Shown here piece by piece: positions 34,897 through 43,648 of a stretch of 64,000 bases of DNA. This DNA comes from Chloroflexota bacterium (GTDB taxonomy: Bacteria > Chloroflexota > Anaerolineae > Aggregatilineales > Phototrophicaceae), in contig JACAES010000102.1 of assembly GCA_013388735.1 (NCBI GenBank), forward strand, positions 1 to 64,000, written 5' to 3'. Positions within the stretch are counted from its first letter, which is position 1. Each line of letters starts with the position of its first letter. The translations under genes were made by a program, and so were the position numbers. The notes under the pieces are model-generated. The model was not told the DNA's origin. It made no database searches and worked only from the letters and a program-made list of their open reading frames with translations.

Positions 34897-34984
34897 GCCG
34901 AAAAAACCGGAAACATACTGATATAGCGCAGAGCGTAACACAAGGTCATCGAAACTGTCAAATTTCCGGCTGCAAAATTCCACC

Positions 34985-35087
34985 TTCCATTCAAAATCCG
35001 TTCAGTCTGCACAAGATCGTCTGTGCGCCTTAAACGGGAAACACGCCTTAACTTTTCTTCGTGCCTTTGCCTCTCAGCGCCTTTGCA
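34985..35087. repeat. Post-stop repeat fragment after trpA
   Basis: Directly after the trpA stop the minus strand reads GCAAAGGCGCTGAGAGGCAAAG and on through GGCACGAAG. This is similar in style to the CACAGAG/CAAAGG repeat elements at 51.4 and 52.7 kb, but only one arm is present. The rest of the gap shows no recognisable feature. Confidence 0.4.
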
Positions 35088-35897
35088 TCAAACATGAACT
35101 GCTTCCCGCAGCCGGGCCGCCAGCGCCCCAACCGGGCCCGCGCCATCTTTGCCGGCTTTCACCAGCGCGCTGCCAACGATGAAGCCATCTACCAGGCCGT
35201 TCATCGTCCGCGCCTGCTCCGGCGTGCTGATGCCAAAACCCAGCACCAGCGGTTTGTCGGCCAGCGCGCGCACCCGCGTGATAAAGCCGGTGAGGTCAGG
35301 CGGCAGCTCGGCGCGCGCGCCGGTCACGCCGGTTAACGACACGACATAGATAAACCCGGTCACGTGCCGGTTGACCAGTTCAACGCGCCGGCTGTCGCTG
35401 GTCGGCGCCAGGAAAAACACGGTCGCCAGCCCCGCGCCCCGGCAGATTTCCGACCACGCTTCCGCTTCCTCCGGCGGCAAGTCCGGCACGATCACGCCGT
35501 CCGCCCCGGCGGCGCGGGCATCGGCGGCGAAGCGTTCCGGGCCGTAAGCCAGCAGCGGATTGAGGTAGCTCATCAGCAGCATCGGCTGTATCACGCCGCG
35601 CCTGCGCAGCGCCTGCACCGCGTCCAGGCACTTGCCGACCGTGATGCCGTTTTCCAGCGCGACCTGAGTCGCCGCCTGGATGGTCGGGCCGTCGGCCAGC
35701 GGATCGCTGAACGGCACGCCGATTTCGAAGCCATCCGCGCCGGCTTCGGCCATCGCCTGAATCGCATCCAGCGAGGCTTCGTAGGTCGGATACCCGACCG
35801 GAAAATACGGCAGGAAGGCCGCGCGCCGCTGCTGCTTCGCGCGGTCGAACATGGCCGCCAGAGCTTTTATCCCGAACACTTGACCCATTTCAGCCAT
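35088..35897 (-). CDS. trpA: Tryptophan synthase alpha subunit
   Basis: Protein of 269 residues; the ATG at 35897 lies 2 nt after the upstream stop with GGGAG ahead. Landmarks: FLPYFPVGYPTYEASLDAIQ, GADGFEIGVPFSDPLADGPTIQ with the catalytic Glu and Asp, GVIVPDLPPEEAEAW, TGFIYVVSLTGVTGAR and LVLGFGISTPEQAR. The alpha subunit splits indole-glycerol phosphate and passes indole to TrpB. Unusually, two unrelated genes stand between trpB and trpA. Confidence 0.96.
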   Translation of the reverse strand: MAEMGQVFGIKALAAMFDRAKQQRRAAFLPYFPVGYPTYEASLDAIQAMAEAGADGFEIGVPFSDPLADGPTIQAATQVALENGITVGKCLDAVQALRRRGVIQPMLLMSYLNPLLAYGPERFAADARAAGADGVIVPDLPPEEAEAWSEICRGAGLATVFFLAPTSDSRRVELVNRHVTGFIYVVSLTGVTGARAELPPDLTGFITRVRALADKPLVLGFGISTPEQARTMNGLVDGFIVGSALVKAGKDGAGPVGALAARLREAVHV

Positions 35898-35899
35898 GA

Positions 35900-37207
35900 T
35901 TACTTGCTCCCTACCCGCAGGATTTTGGCATCCACGAACTTTTCGCCGTCGAACATCAGCCGCGCGCCCTCGCACCAACTGCACGCGCCGCCCCAGGCGG
36001 CATGATCGGCATCCGGCAGGCAGCCGACCGCCTGCGCCTCGACGATGCCGCCGTGCGAAACCACCAGCGCCGACCCGCCAGGGGGCAGCGCCGCCGCCAC
36101 TTCACGCACGAACGCGGCCTGCTTCTGCACGTAACGCGCCGCCGTGCCGCCCAATCGCGCCGCGGCTGCCCAGGCCGCGAATCCGGCGTCCCAAGCCACC
36201 TCATTCTCAACGCCGTCGTCAATCATGCCCAGCGCCTCAAGCTGTTCGTCAACCGCGAAACCCATCGCCAGCGCCGTTTCGTAAGCGCGGGGAATGGTGC
36301 TGGTGATAACCCGGTCAAACGGCCCGGCGGCGCTGCCTACTCGCCGCGCCAGTTCCACGCCCGCCTGCGACAAACGCTGCCCCGGCTTGACCCGCATGGT
36401 ATGCCGCCGCAGTTCGACCGTTCGCAGGCTGGCCGCGTTCGCCACCAGCGGACGCCGCAGCGCATCCAGCCCGGCTTCGATGATTTCCTGCGTGACGGCC
36501 ACCCGCATCGCCCAGTTCTGCGCCGCTTCGTCGTAAGCCTGGGCAAATCGCCGCTGGATGTCCGCATCGGCGGCCTGTTCCTGATAACGATCTGCCGACT
36601 CCCAATCCAGGCCGTCCACGAAAACCGGCCTCACGGCAAATCCCGCCCGGTGCAGCAGCACCGGCCATTCAGTATCCGCGCCCAACGCGCGCGCCGGCCA
36701 GGTGTTCGCCATCAGGAACTCGACCGCCCGGCGGCTGAAGCCTTTCGACCCCGCGCCAAAATCCATCGTCTGACCCAGCAGGTACGAAAAGACGCGGTTG
36801 ATGATGTCCTCCGCCTGGAACATGGCGCGCGGATGCGTCTCCCACGCCGCCGCCGTCCGGCCAATCACTAGGCACTCGGCGCGCCGCACCTGTTCGACCG
36901 TCTGCCGCCACTCGTCCGGGCGCGTTTCGACCCAGCGCAGCAGGCGATCCATGTCGGCATAATGAACGGCCTGGGCAGGGCTTTCCAGCGCGGCCTTGAG
37001 CGCCCTGTACCGCCCGTGCTGCCAGTCGTCATTGACGAAAGCATGGACGCCGCTTAAGGCCTGGATCGTGACTACATCTTCCGGCGTCGCCGTCGGCGGC
37101 AGCGAAACGATCACGCGCTCATAAACAGCTAACAGTTCCGGCAGCAAACGCCGCAGCCGCCCGATTTCCCCACGCGGGTTAAAGGTAGTCGCCAGTACAA
37201 CCATCAT
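35900..37207 (-). CDS. Fusion: GT-A-like N-terminal domain plus histidine-phosphatase C-terminal domain
   Basis: Protein of 435 residues. The first 250 or so look like a nucleotide-sugar-type GT-A fold: VVLATTFNPRGEIGRLRRLL, a DMD motif in HYADMDRLLRWVE, and MDFGAGSKGFSRRAVEFL. From about residue 270 a phosphoglycerate-mutase-like domain begins with RRHTMRVKPGQRLS, followed by DRVITSTIPRAYETALAMGF and VVSHGGIVEA. The RHG motif is RHT here, so the catalytic His is kept. The two activities have no known link to Trp synthesis. It overlaps the Nudix-GNAT gene by 4 nt and lies 2 nt before trpA. Confidence 0.75.
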   Translation of the reverse strand: MMVVLATTFNPRGEIGRLRRLLPELLAVYERVIVSLPPTATPEDVVTIQALSGVHAFVNDDWQHGRYRALKAALESPAQAVHYADMDRLLRWVETRPDEWRQTVEQVRRAECLVIGRTAAAWETHPRAMFQAEDIINRVFSYLLGQTMDFGAGSKGFSRRAVEFLMANTWPARALGADTEWPVLLHRAGFAVRPVFVDGLDWESADRYQEQAADADIQRRFAQAYDEAAQNWAMRVAVTQEIIEAGLDALRRPLVANAASLRTVELRRHTMRVKPGQRLSQAGVELARRVGSAAGPFDRVITSTIPRAYETALAMGFAVDEQLEALGMIDDGVENEVAWDAGFAAWAAAARLGGTAARYVQKQAAFVREVAAALPPGGSALVVSHGGIVEAQAVGCLPDADHAAWGGACSWCEGARLMFDGEKFVDAKILRVGSK

Positions 37208-38106
37208 TGGCTGCTCTCCTCCGGCAGTTCCTTAACCAGTGTGCCAATCCTGTCCGGGCCTTTGGGATGGTCAACAATCTCGACGATCTCGTAACCCAGG
37301 CTTTGATAGAGCGCCACGTTCGCCGGCAGCGACATGCGCACGCCGACGTGAATCCGGCTGTACCCGTGCTGACGAGCAACCTGTTCCATATAGCGCATGA
37401 TCGCCTTGCCGATGCCGCGCCGGCGGTAGGCCGGCAGCACCGATACGCGCCCCACATACAGCGCGTCGTCATCCAGCCGGTAGCGCGCCGAGGCCGCCGG
37501 CGTGTCGCCCATCCAGGCCAGCACTGCCCCGCCCTGCTGCATGGCCGCCTGCACATCCTCAAGCGTTTCGCGGTTCGCGCCGGACTGCGGCTGTAGTACC
37601 CCATCGTATTCGGCAAACGACTCGCGCATGATGCGGTGTACCAGCGGCGCGTCGTCGGGCGCCGCCGGGGTGATGCGCGGGATCAAACCCGGCTGTTCCG
37701 CAAAAAACGCCCGGAAAAGCTGATCGAGGCTGAAGGCAAACGGCAGCCGGTTGATGTCGTCCGCGTCCAGATAGGCGACGCGCTGGCCTTCGTGCAGGCG
37801 GATGTCGCCCGCGCTGATCGCCGTCTCGCCCACATAGCAGAAAATCTCTACGTCAGCCGGCGTTCCGTTCAGCCAGAACCGGTGATCGAAGCGCCGCCAG
37901 AAGGCCAGCGGTGGCGTCAGTTCGGTTTCTTCTAGCAGTTCGCGCCGCGCGGCTTCGTCCGGCGTTTCGCCATCTTCGATTGCGCCGCCCAGCGTTGACC
38001 AGTGCGCCGGGAACGGGATGCCCGGTTTATCATCCCGAAGCTGCGCCAGGACTTTGCCCTCTGCATTGCGCAGGAAAATGCTCACCGTTCGCGGACGTTC
38101 AGCCAT
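37204..38106 (-). CDS. Nudix hydrolase-GNAT acetyltransferase fusion
   Basis: Protein of 300 residues. Residues 1-135 form a Nudix domain with a complete box, [20 protein letters not shown] followed by ETEL. Residues 140-290 form a GNAT domain with the acetyl-CoA motif [15 protein letters not shown] and the C-terminal [14 protein letters not shown]. Nudix enzymes split nucleoside-diphosphate-linked compounds, and GNAT enzymes acetylate amines. Either substrate is unknown. The gene overlaps trpB by 8 nt and the fusion gene after it by 4 nt, so it is translated within the trp operon. Confidence 0.85.
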   Translation of the reverse strand: MAERPRTVSIFLRNAEGKVLAQLRDDKPGIPFPAHWSTLGGAIEDGETPDEAARRELLEETELTPPLAFWRRFDHRFWLNGTPADVEIFCYVGETAISAGDIRLHEGQRVAYLDADDINRLPFAFSLDQLFRAFFAEQPGLIPRITPAAPDDAPLVHRIMRESFAEYDGVLQPQSGANRETLEDVQAAMQQGGAVLAWMGDTPAASARYRLDDDALYVGRVSVLPAYRRRGIGKAIMRYMEQVARQHGYSRIHVGVRMSLPANVALYQSLGYEIVEIVDHPKGPDRIGTLVKELPEESSQ

Positions 38107-39322
38107 TCAACCCCAACTCCCGCATGACGGTATCCAAATCTTTATCGCCGCGCCCGGACAGATTCACCAGGATGATCGAATCTTTCGGCATACCCGGCGC
38201 GCGTTTGATGACCTCCGCGACGGCGTGCGAGCTTTCCAGCGCGGGAATGATGCCCTCAAGCTGGCACAACGTCTGGAAGGCGGCTAAGGCTTCCTCGTCG
38301 GTCGCGTAGGTGTAGTAGGCGCGTTCCTGCGCCCGCAGATACGAATGTTCCGGCCCGACCGAAGCGTAATCCAGCCCGGCGGATACGCTGTGGGTGTTGA
38401 CGATCTGGCCGTCGGCGTCCTGCATTACGAACGAGCGCGTACCGTGTAAGACGCCGGGGCGTCCCAGGTTCGGGTCGGCAAAACGCGCCGCATGTTCGCC
38501 GCCTTCGATGCCGCGCCCCCCGGCCTCCACGCCGATCAGATCGACGTTTTCGTCGTCACGGAAGGCGTGGAACAGGCCGATGGCGTTGCTGCCGCCGCCC
38601 ACGCAGGCCACACAGGCATCCGGCAGCCGTCCGGCCATTTCGACAATCTGCTGCCGCGCTTCGAGGCCGATCACGCTCTGGAAGTCGCGCACCATCATCG
38701 GGTACGGGTGCGGCCCCAACGCCGAGCCGAGCAGGTAAAACGTATCGCGCACGTTCGTCACCCAATCCCGGATGGCCTCGTTAATGGCGTCCTTCAATGT
38801 TTTGCTGCCGCTTTCAACCGGGATGACCTCCGCGCCCAGCAGTTTCATGCGGAATACGTTTGGCTGCTGGCGGGCGATGTCCACGCTGCCCATGTACACA
38901 TGGCATTCCAGCCCCAGCAGCGCCGAAGCCGTCGCGCTGGCGACGCCGTGCTGCCCCGCGCCGGTTTCCGCCACCACGCGCTGTTTGCCCATGCGCCGCG
39001 CCAGCAGCGCCTGGCCGAGCGCGTTATTGATTTTGTGCGCGCCGGTGTGCGCCAGGTCTTCGCGCTTCAGGTAAATCTGCGCCCCGCCCAGATGTTCCGA
39101 CAGGCGTTTAGCGTAGCTGATCGGCGTAGGTCGCCCGGTGTAGGTGGCCTGAAGCTGTGCCAAGTCCTGCCGGAAGGCCGGGTCGGCCATCGCCGCGTGA
39201 TAAGCGGCGGTCAGTTCGTCTAGCGCCGGGATGAGCGTTTCCGGCACGAAGCGTCCGCCGAACTCGCCGAAGTACCCGCGCTCGTCGGGGACAGGGGTTG
39301 TAGAGGTTTGGATATAAGTCAT
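38099..39322 (-). CDS. trpB: Tryptophan synthase beta subunit
   Basis: Protein of 407 residues, the TrpB1 type. Landmarks: [37 protein letters not shown], and [20 protein letters not shown] with the PLP Lys. [20 protein letters not shown] and [15 protein letters not shown] (phosphate site) follow, then [17 protein letters not shown]. It joins indole with serine to give tryptophan. It begins 12 nt before the AT-richer gene ends. Confidence 0.97.
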   Translation of the reverse strand: MTYIQTSTTPVPDERGYFGEFGGRFVPETLIPALDELTAAYHAAMADPAFRQDLAQLQATYTGRPTPISYAKRLSEHLGGAQIYLKREDLAHTGAHKINNALGQALLARRMGKQRVVAETGAGQHGVASATASALLGLECHVYMGSVDIARQQPNVFRMKLLGAEVIPVESGSKTLKDAINEAIRDWVTNVRDTFYLLGSALGPHPYPMMVRDFQSVIGLEARQQIVEMAGRLPDACVACVGGGSNAIGLFHAFRDDENVDLIGVEAGGRGIEGGEHAARFADPNLGRPGVLHGTRSFVMQDADGQIVNTHSVSAGLDYASVGPEHSYLRAQERAYYTYATDEEALAAFQTLCQLEGIIPALESSHAVAEVIKRAPGMPKDSIILVNLSGRGDKDLDTVMRELGLNG

Positions 39323-39334
39323 CTGATGACAGCC

Positions 39335-39820
39335 CTACTTTAACTTTTCAGATAATTCTGCGAGAAACGCTTCATTACGCGCATGGAAGATCGCCAACTT
39401 TACTCTTATACCTCTCAATGCTTCTGGAGAAAAAGAGCTGCGATAAAATTCTTTACGCCATTCAACTGAACGGCGATGTGAATAAAAAGGCCGTAAGCTG
39501 CGATTATATCTGTATGGCCCGATAACTTTGCCCACATAGACTTTTCTCTCGCGCCACGTTGGAGCATAGACTACAAAGTCGCCGATTTTCACTCGATGAA
39601 TAAAACTGTAAAACATGGCATAGAAGATATTTGCCTGCTTCGGTGAACTTTCGGGATGCTTCTTAAGCCATTGATCTCTAAATGCCTGAGGATTTGATTC
39701 GAGTTTGCTCAGGTCTCCCAGTTCATCACCAAAACCTAGCCCAATACTGCGATCCTGTAGAAAAAGTCTGTAAGTTGCTTCATCTCGACGATGGCCAGTC
39801 GCCTGCGCGCATGGCTTCAA
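39335..39820 (-). CDS. PUA/EVE-like domain protein, possibly truncated; AT-rich insertion in the trp operon
   Basis: Frame of 161 residues beginning at a TTG. Recognisable features are IGLGFGDELGDLSKL, then VKIGDFVVYAPTWRERKVYV, GKVIGPYRYN, and HRRSVEWRKEF. These resemble the EVE/PUA-like module found at the N-terminus of Mrr-type restriction enzymes. The usual start (a Trp/Arg-rich strand before this) looks eroded, and no nuclease domain follows. The DNA is clearly AT-richer than all neighbours, which suggests recent acquisition. It stands between the Nudix gene and trpB, with a 79-nt gap on its 5' side. It may be a decaying fragment. Confidence 0.5.
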   Translation of the reverse strand: MKPCAQATGHRRDEATYRLFLQDRSIGLGFGDELGDLSKLESNPQAFRDQWLKKHPESSPKQANIFYAMFYSFIHRVKIGDFVVYAPTWRERKVYVGKVIGPYRYNRSLRPFYSHRRSVEWRKEFYRSSFSPEALRGIRVKLAIFHARNEAFLAELSEKLK

Positions 39821-39899
39821 TAGAGATATTCACACTCAAACCTCTACCGTCACCCAATCTTTCACCCTCCATGAGGGAGAGGGGTCGGGGGTGAGGGCA
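39821..39899. repeat. C/G-run dispersed repeat
   Basis: Plus strand TTTCACCCTCCATGAGGGAG followed by AGGGGTCGGGGGTGAGG. This has the form of the GGGAGAGGGTCGGGGTGAG-type dispersed element seen in many bacterial genomes, here with a short palindrome CCCTCCATGAGGG. It marks the border of the AT-rich gene. Confidence 0.45.
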
Positions 39900-40526
39900 T
39901 CAAATCACCAGATGTTTTTCACCGTTCAGGCAGCGTTTTGCCAGAATCAGCACCTTGTACATGCCGTCGTCGTTGGTCGGCACAAAGTCGGCAGGCGTGA
40001 TCGTCATCACATCCTGTCCAAAACCGACCGCCTGCGCCTGGACGGACTCGCGCTCCCCGGCATACATCGCCAATCCGTCGTCTATGTCAAAGGCCACCAG
40101 TCCATCCACCTCTTCCCGCTGGTAGTTGTACTCGCGCAGCGGCCTGTCGCAGATGTAAAAAAACACATCGGCGATTTCGTGGTCAACCAGATCGCCCTGC
40201 CGGGCTATCCTCACACGCCTGCCGACCGGGATTAAATCCTCGTACTCCACGTTTAGACCCAGTTCTTCGCGGACTTCGCGCACGCCATCGCGCATGGTTT
40301 CCCCGGCAGTGTAATGGCCGGCAGCGGTCACGTCCAGCCGGTTCGGGAAGAAGTCCTTATCTGCGCCGCGCCGCTGTAAAACAATCCAATCCCGGCCATG
40401 TTCATCCCGGTAGATCACCCAGCACTGGAACACACGATGCCAATCGCCGTCCCGGTGAACCGCGTCGCGCGCCTTCGTGCCAAGCCAGGTCAGGTTTTCG
40501 TCGTAAATATCCAGAATCTCACCCAT
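39900..40526 (-). CDS. Nudix hydrolase (isopentenyl-diphosphate isomerase-like form)
   Basis: Protein of 208 residues. The start LDIYDENLTWLGTKARDAVH and HRVFQCWVIYRDEHGRDW match the subgroup that resembles IPP isomerase type 1. The Nudix box is GHYTAGETMRDGVREVREEL. The Cys and Glu that define real IPP isomerases are not clearly matched, so a hydrolase role is more likely. It overlaps the trpF stop (TAATG). Confidence 0.8.
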   Translation of the reverse strand: MGEILDIYDENLTWLGTKARDAVHRDGDWHRVFQCWVIYRDEHGRDWIVLQRRGADKDFFPNRLDVTAAGHYTAGETMRDGVREVREELGLNVEYEDLIPVGRRVRIARQGDLVDHEIADVFFYICDRPLREYNYQREEVDGLVAFDIDDGLAMYAGERESVQAQAVGFGQDVMTITPADFVPTNDDGMYKVLILAKRCLNGEKHLVI

Positions 40527-41182
40527 TATGCGCCGCGTACTGTCTGGACAAACGCCCGCATCCTGCCGGCGTCTTTTTTCCCCGGCTCGGCCTCCACGCC
40601 GCCCGCGACATCCACGCCCCAGGGACGCACCTGTTCGACCGCCCCGGCCACGTTTTCCGGCGTCAGGCCACCCGCCAGCATCAGACGCGGTACGGCATCC
40701 CGCACGGCCAGCGCGATATCCAGGCCGACCGTCGTGCCGGTGCCGCCGTACAGGCCGGGCTGGTTGGCGTCCAACAGCAGCGACGGCAGATGCTCGTTAG
40801 ACGGGAACAGCGGGCGATAATAGTTCACGTCGTCCAATGCCTGCGCGACGTTCATCGGGCGAATGGCCTTAAAAGCCATCCCGCGCAGTTCTTTGAGCAG
40901 ATCGTCCGACTCGTCACCGCTGAGCTGCGCGCAGTCCAGGCCAACTTTGTTGGTGACAGCCGAAATGTTGCTCACGATTTCGTTAACAAATAACCCGACC
41001 AGCAGTGGGCAGGCCGGCCCCAACTGGCTGCGCAGCGCGTCGCAAATCGGCAGGGCGGCGTCTGGTGTGATATAGCGGGGGCTTTTTTTGAAAAAATTGA
41101 ACCCCAGCATATCCGCGCCCGCCTCTGCCGCCAACAGCGCATCCTCGAATGTCATCAGTCCGCAAATTTTGATCCTGGTCAT
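40526..41182 (-). CDS. trpF: Phosphoribosylanthranilate isomerase
   Basis: Protein of 218 residues opening MTRIKICGLMTFEDALLAAE with the catalytic Cys. GADMLGFNFFKKSPRYI, LLVGLFVNE, DCAQLSGDES, and a phosphate site LMLAGGLTPENV follow; the late Asp is in GVDVAGGVEAEPGKKD. It isomerises phosphoribosylanthranilate to CdRP. The start overlaps the trpC end by 4 nt. Confidence 0.95.
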   Translation of the reverse strand: MTRIKICGLMTFEDALLAAEAGADMLGFNFFKKSPRYITPDAALPICDALRSQLGPACPLLVGLFVNEIVSNISAVTNKVGLDCAQLSGDESDDLLKELRGMAFKAIRPMNVAQALDDVNYYRPLFPSNEHLPSLLLDANQPGLYGGTGTTVGLDIALAVRDAVPRLMLAGGLTPENVAGAVEQVRPWGVDVAGGVEAEPGKKDAGRMRAFVQTVRGA

Positions 41183-41997
41183 GATCTCACCTCACGGGGT
41201 TGGCTGCTAAACTCCTGCACCCGTAAGGCGATATTATCCGCACGCACCAGCGATTCGCCAACCAGAACCGCCTGCGCCCCACACGCGCCCATCTGCCGCA
41301 CATCTTCTACCCGGCGGATGGCGCTCTCGGCCACCAGCGTCACTTCCGGCGGCACCCGTTTCGCCAGCCGTTGGGTGGTGGTGATGTCCTCATCAAAGGT
41401 CTTTAAATCACGGTTATTGACGCCGACCAACCGCGCCCCGATTTTGAGCGCCCGCGCCAGTTCGTCCTCATTATGGACTTCCACCAGCGCTGCCATACCC
41501 AGCCCGGTTATCAGGTCGTGCAGGTCGCGCAGGTGCGAGTCGGCCAGCGCCATCACGATCAGCAGCATGGCGTCCGCGCCCGCTGCCCGGCCTTCGTACA
41601 CCTGATATTCATCAATGATGAAATCCTTCCGCAGCACCGGCACAGCCGCCGCCGCGCGTACCAGCCGCAGATGCTCCAGGCTGCCCTGGAAGAACGGTTC
41701 GTCGGTCAGCACCGAAATCGCCGCCGCGCCGTTTTCGGCGTAGGTTCGCGCCAGCGCCGCCGGGTCGAACGTTTCGATCAGGACGCCTTTGCTCGGCGAG
41801 GCTTTTTTGACCTCGGCGATCAGCGCCACCGTATCCTGCCGCAGGGCTTTCGTAAAATCGCGCGCGGGCGCGGCCAGCACAGCCATCTGCCGAACCCGCG
41901 CCGCCTGCGCCGGGTCGCTCGTTTGCGCGGCCACATCCGACGCTTTGCGCGCCAGGATTTTATCCAGAACGGTATCGGTCTTGATGTAGGAAGCCAT
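41179..41997 (-). CDS. trpC: Indole-3-glycerol phosphate synthase
   Basis: Protein of 272 residues. The ATG at 41997 is used, with GGGTGA ahead; a GTG two codons upstream is possible. Landmarks: TVLDKILARKASDV, LIAEVKKASPSKGVLIETFD with the catalytic Lys, AISVLTDEPFFQGSLEHL, VLRKDFIIDEYQVYE, AALVEVHNEDELARAL, VGVNNRDLKTF and LVAESAIRRVEDV. It closes the indole ring from CdRP. Confidence 0.96.
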   Translation of the reverse strand: MASYIKTDTVLDKILARKASDVAAQTSDPAQAARVRQMAVLAAPARDFTKALRQDTVALIAEVKKASPSKGVLIETFDPAALARTYAENGAAAISVLTDEPFFQGSLEHLRLVRAAAAVPVLRKDFIIDEYQVYEGRAAGADAMLLIVMALADSHLRDLHDLITGLGMAALVEVHNEDELARALKIGARLVGVNNRDLKTFDEDITTTQRLAKRVPPEVTLVAESAIRRVEDVRQMGACGAQAVLVGESLVRADNIALRVQEFSSQPREVRS

Positions 41998-42007
41998 CTT
42001 CACCCGG

Positions 42008-43042
42008 CTACTGCGCTATCGCAAACTTCTGACTATACGCAATCAGGGCATCCAGTTTTGCCAGCGCCGCGCCGTCGTCCAGCACTTTCGCCGCCAGATC
42101 AATTCCGTCGCGCAGGTTTTCGACCAGGCCGCCGGCCATCAGCGCCGCCCCGGCGTTCAGCAGCACCACATCGCGCCGCGCATCCCGGATTTCGCCGCTG
42201 AGAACGCCGCGCAGGATGGCCGCGTTGGTCGGCGCATCGCCGCCCAGCAAATCGGCGATGTTCGCCCCTTTAAAGCCATAATCGCGTGGGTCGAGATCAT
42301 GCGTCGTCGCCACGCCGTCCATGTAATAACTGACGCGGTTCGGCCCGGTGGTGGTCAGTTCGTCCAGGCCGCCGTAACCGCTGACCACGATGGCCGACTT
42401 CGCCCCCAGCGCGCCCAACACGTGCGCCAGCATGTCCGTCAGGTCGGCGGCAAAAACGCCCATCAACTGCCGCTGCGCGCCTGCCGGGTTGGTCAGCGGG
42501 CCGAGGATGTTAAAGATCGTCCGAATCCCCATCTGGCGGCGCGGCCCGATGGCGTGTTTCATGGCCGGGTGCAGCTTGGGCGCGAACAGAAAGCCCACGC
42601 CGATCTCGTCTATACACTGGCCGACCTGCTCCGGCGTCAGATCAAGGTTAACGCCCAGTTCGGCCAGCACGTCGGCGCTGCCGCATTTGCTGCTGGCGGC
42701 GCGGTTGCCGTGTTTGGCGACCGGGATACCCGCGCCCGCCGCCACAAACGCCACCGCCGTGCTGATGTTAAACGTGCCGGATTTATCGCCGCCCGTGCCG
42801 CAGGTGTCCAGCAGTTCGCCGTTAAAGCGCGTCGGCACGCGGTGCGCGTTGGAGCGCATCGCCCGTGCGCTGCCGGTGATTTCGTCCTGCGTTTCGCCTT
42901 TCATCCGCAGCGCCATCAGGTACGCGCCGATCTGCGCCTCGGTCGCGCCGCCGCCCATGATCTGGTTCATCACCGCTTCGGCTTCTTCGGCCTGCAAATG
43001 CCCAAAACGGCTGAGTACATCTATCGCGCGTTGAATATCCAC
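42008..43042 (-). CDS. trpD: Anthranilate phosphoribosyltransferase
   Basis: Protein of 344 residues. The GTG at 43042 has a strong GAGGGGG 5 nt ahead and gives the standard N-terminus; an ATG at 43060 is the alternative. Landmarks: LDTCGTGGDKSGTFNISTAV (PRPP loop), GIPVAKHGNRAASSKCGSAD, FLFAPKLHPAMKHAIGPRRQ, RTIFNILGPLTNPAG and GYGGLDELTTTGP. It transfers phosphoribose from PRPP to anthranilate. Confidence 0.95.
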   Translation of the reverse strand: MDIQRAIDVLSRFGHLQAEEAEAVMNQIMGGGATEAQIGAYLMALRMKGETQDEITGSARAMRSNAHRVPTRFNGELLDTCGTGGDKSGTFNISTAVAFVAAGAGIPVAKHGNRAASSKCGSADVLAELGVNLDLTPEQVGQCIDEIGVGFLFAPKLHPAMKHAIGPRRQMGIRTIFNILGPLTNPAGAQRQLMGVFAADLTDMLAHVLGALGAKSAIVVSGYGGLDELTTTGPNRVSYYMDGVATTHDLDPRDYGFKGANIADLLGGDAPTNAAILRGVLSGEIRDARRDVVLLNAGAALMAGGLVENLRDGIDLAAKVLDDGAALAKLDALIAYSQKFAIAQ

Positions 43043-43060
43043 GTTTTCCCCCTCGATCAT

Positions 43061-43648
43061 TTATAACCCCGCCGCCACCGGTACTCTGATTTCCAGGAAG
43101 TTCTGCAAAATGCGCGTACCGAACTTCGTCAGGATGCTTTCGGGATGGAACTGCACGCCGTAAACCGGATGCTCACGGTGGCTTAGCCCCATGATCTCGC
43201 CCTGATCGGTGAAGGCCGTGATCGCCAGGCAGTCCGGCAAAGACGCCTCTTCCACAATCAGGCTGTGATAGCGCGTGGCCTCGAACGGGCTGGGGACGCC
43301 CTTAAAAATGCCGTCGCCTTTGTGGTAAATCTGGCTGGTTTTGCCGTGCATCAGGCGCGGCGCGCGCGCCACCACGCCGCCGTAGGCCTGCCCAATCGCC
43401 TGATGCCCCAGGCAGACACCCAGAATCGGCAGGCTCGCGCCCAGCTCGGCGATCACCGCCAGCGACACGCCGGCGTCGTCCGGGTCGCCCGGCCCCGGCG
43501 AGATGACGATATGCGTCGGCTGCATGGCGCGTATCTCGTCCACCGATACCTGATCGTTGCGCGCCACCTGCAAATCTGCCCCCATCTCGCCCATCAACTG
43601 CACCAGGTTATACGTAAAGCTGTCGTAGTTATCAATCACCAGAATCAT
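43061..43648 (-). CDS. trpG: Anthranilate synthase glutamine amidotransferase subunit
   Basis: Protein of 195 residues. It opens [20 protein letters not shown]. The class I amidotransferase triad is present: Cys in [17 protein letters not shown], and His and Glu in [16 protein letters not shown]. It supplies ammonia from glutamine to TrpE. The same protein may also serve PabB, since no separate pabA is seen. Its start overlaps the phosphatase-like stop (TAATG). Confidence 0.94.
   Translation of the reverse strand: MILVIDNYDSFTYNLVQLMGEMGADLQVARNDQVSVDEIRAMQPTHIVISPGPGDPDDAGVSLAVIAELGASLPILGVCLGHQAIGQAYGGVVARAPRLMHGKTSQIYHKGDGIFKGVPSPFEATRYHSLIVEEASLPDCLAITAFTDQGEIMGLSHREHPVYGVQFHPESILTKFGTRILQNFLEIRVPVAAGL

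Larger units (their letters stand above)
34711..34961 (-). promoter_or_regulatory. Candidate Tyr/Phe leader-peptide attenuator of the aroH-aroQ operon
   Basis: This stretch between trpA and aroH has no structural gene. In transcription order it holds TTGACA (34961-34956), an 18-nt spacer and TACGCT (34937-34932). A short frame rich in Tyr and Phe follows (34896-34798). A hairpin ACCUAUUAUUA/UAAUAACGGGU (34869-34859 with 34844-34834) has three Tyr codons in its 5' arm. Next to it GGAGCGUUGC (34833-34824) can pair with GCAAACGCUCC (34761-34751), which would break the terminator at 34738-34771. These are the parts of a classical translation-coupled attenuator. The pairing logic is inferred, not tested. 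Confidence 0.65.

Noticed and set aside
34926-34934. GCUCUGCGC, complementary over 9 nt to the terminator's 5' arm
   Set aside because: It overlaps the predicted -10 region and start point, so it would not be in the transcript if that promoter is right.
34897-34983. Upstream extension of the aromatic leader frame to a GTG at 34983
   Set aside because: It would have to be transcribed from before the TTGACA/TACGCT promoter; left as an alternative only.
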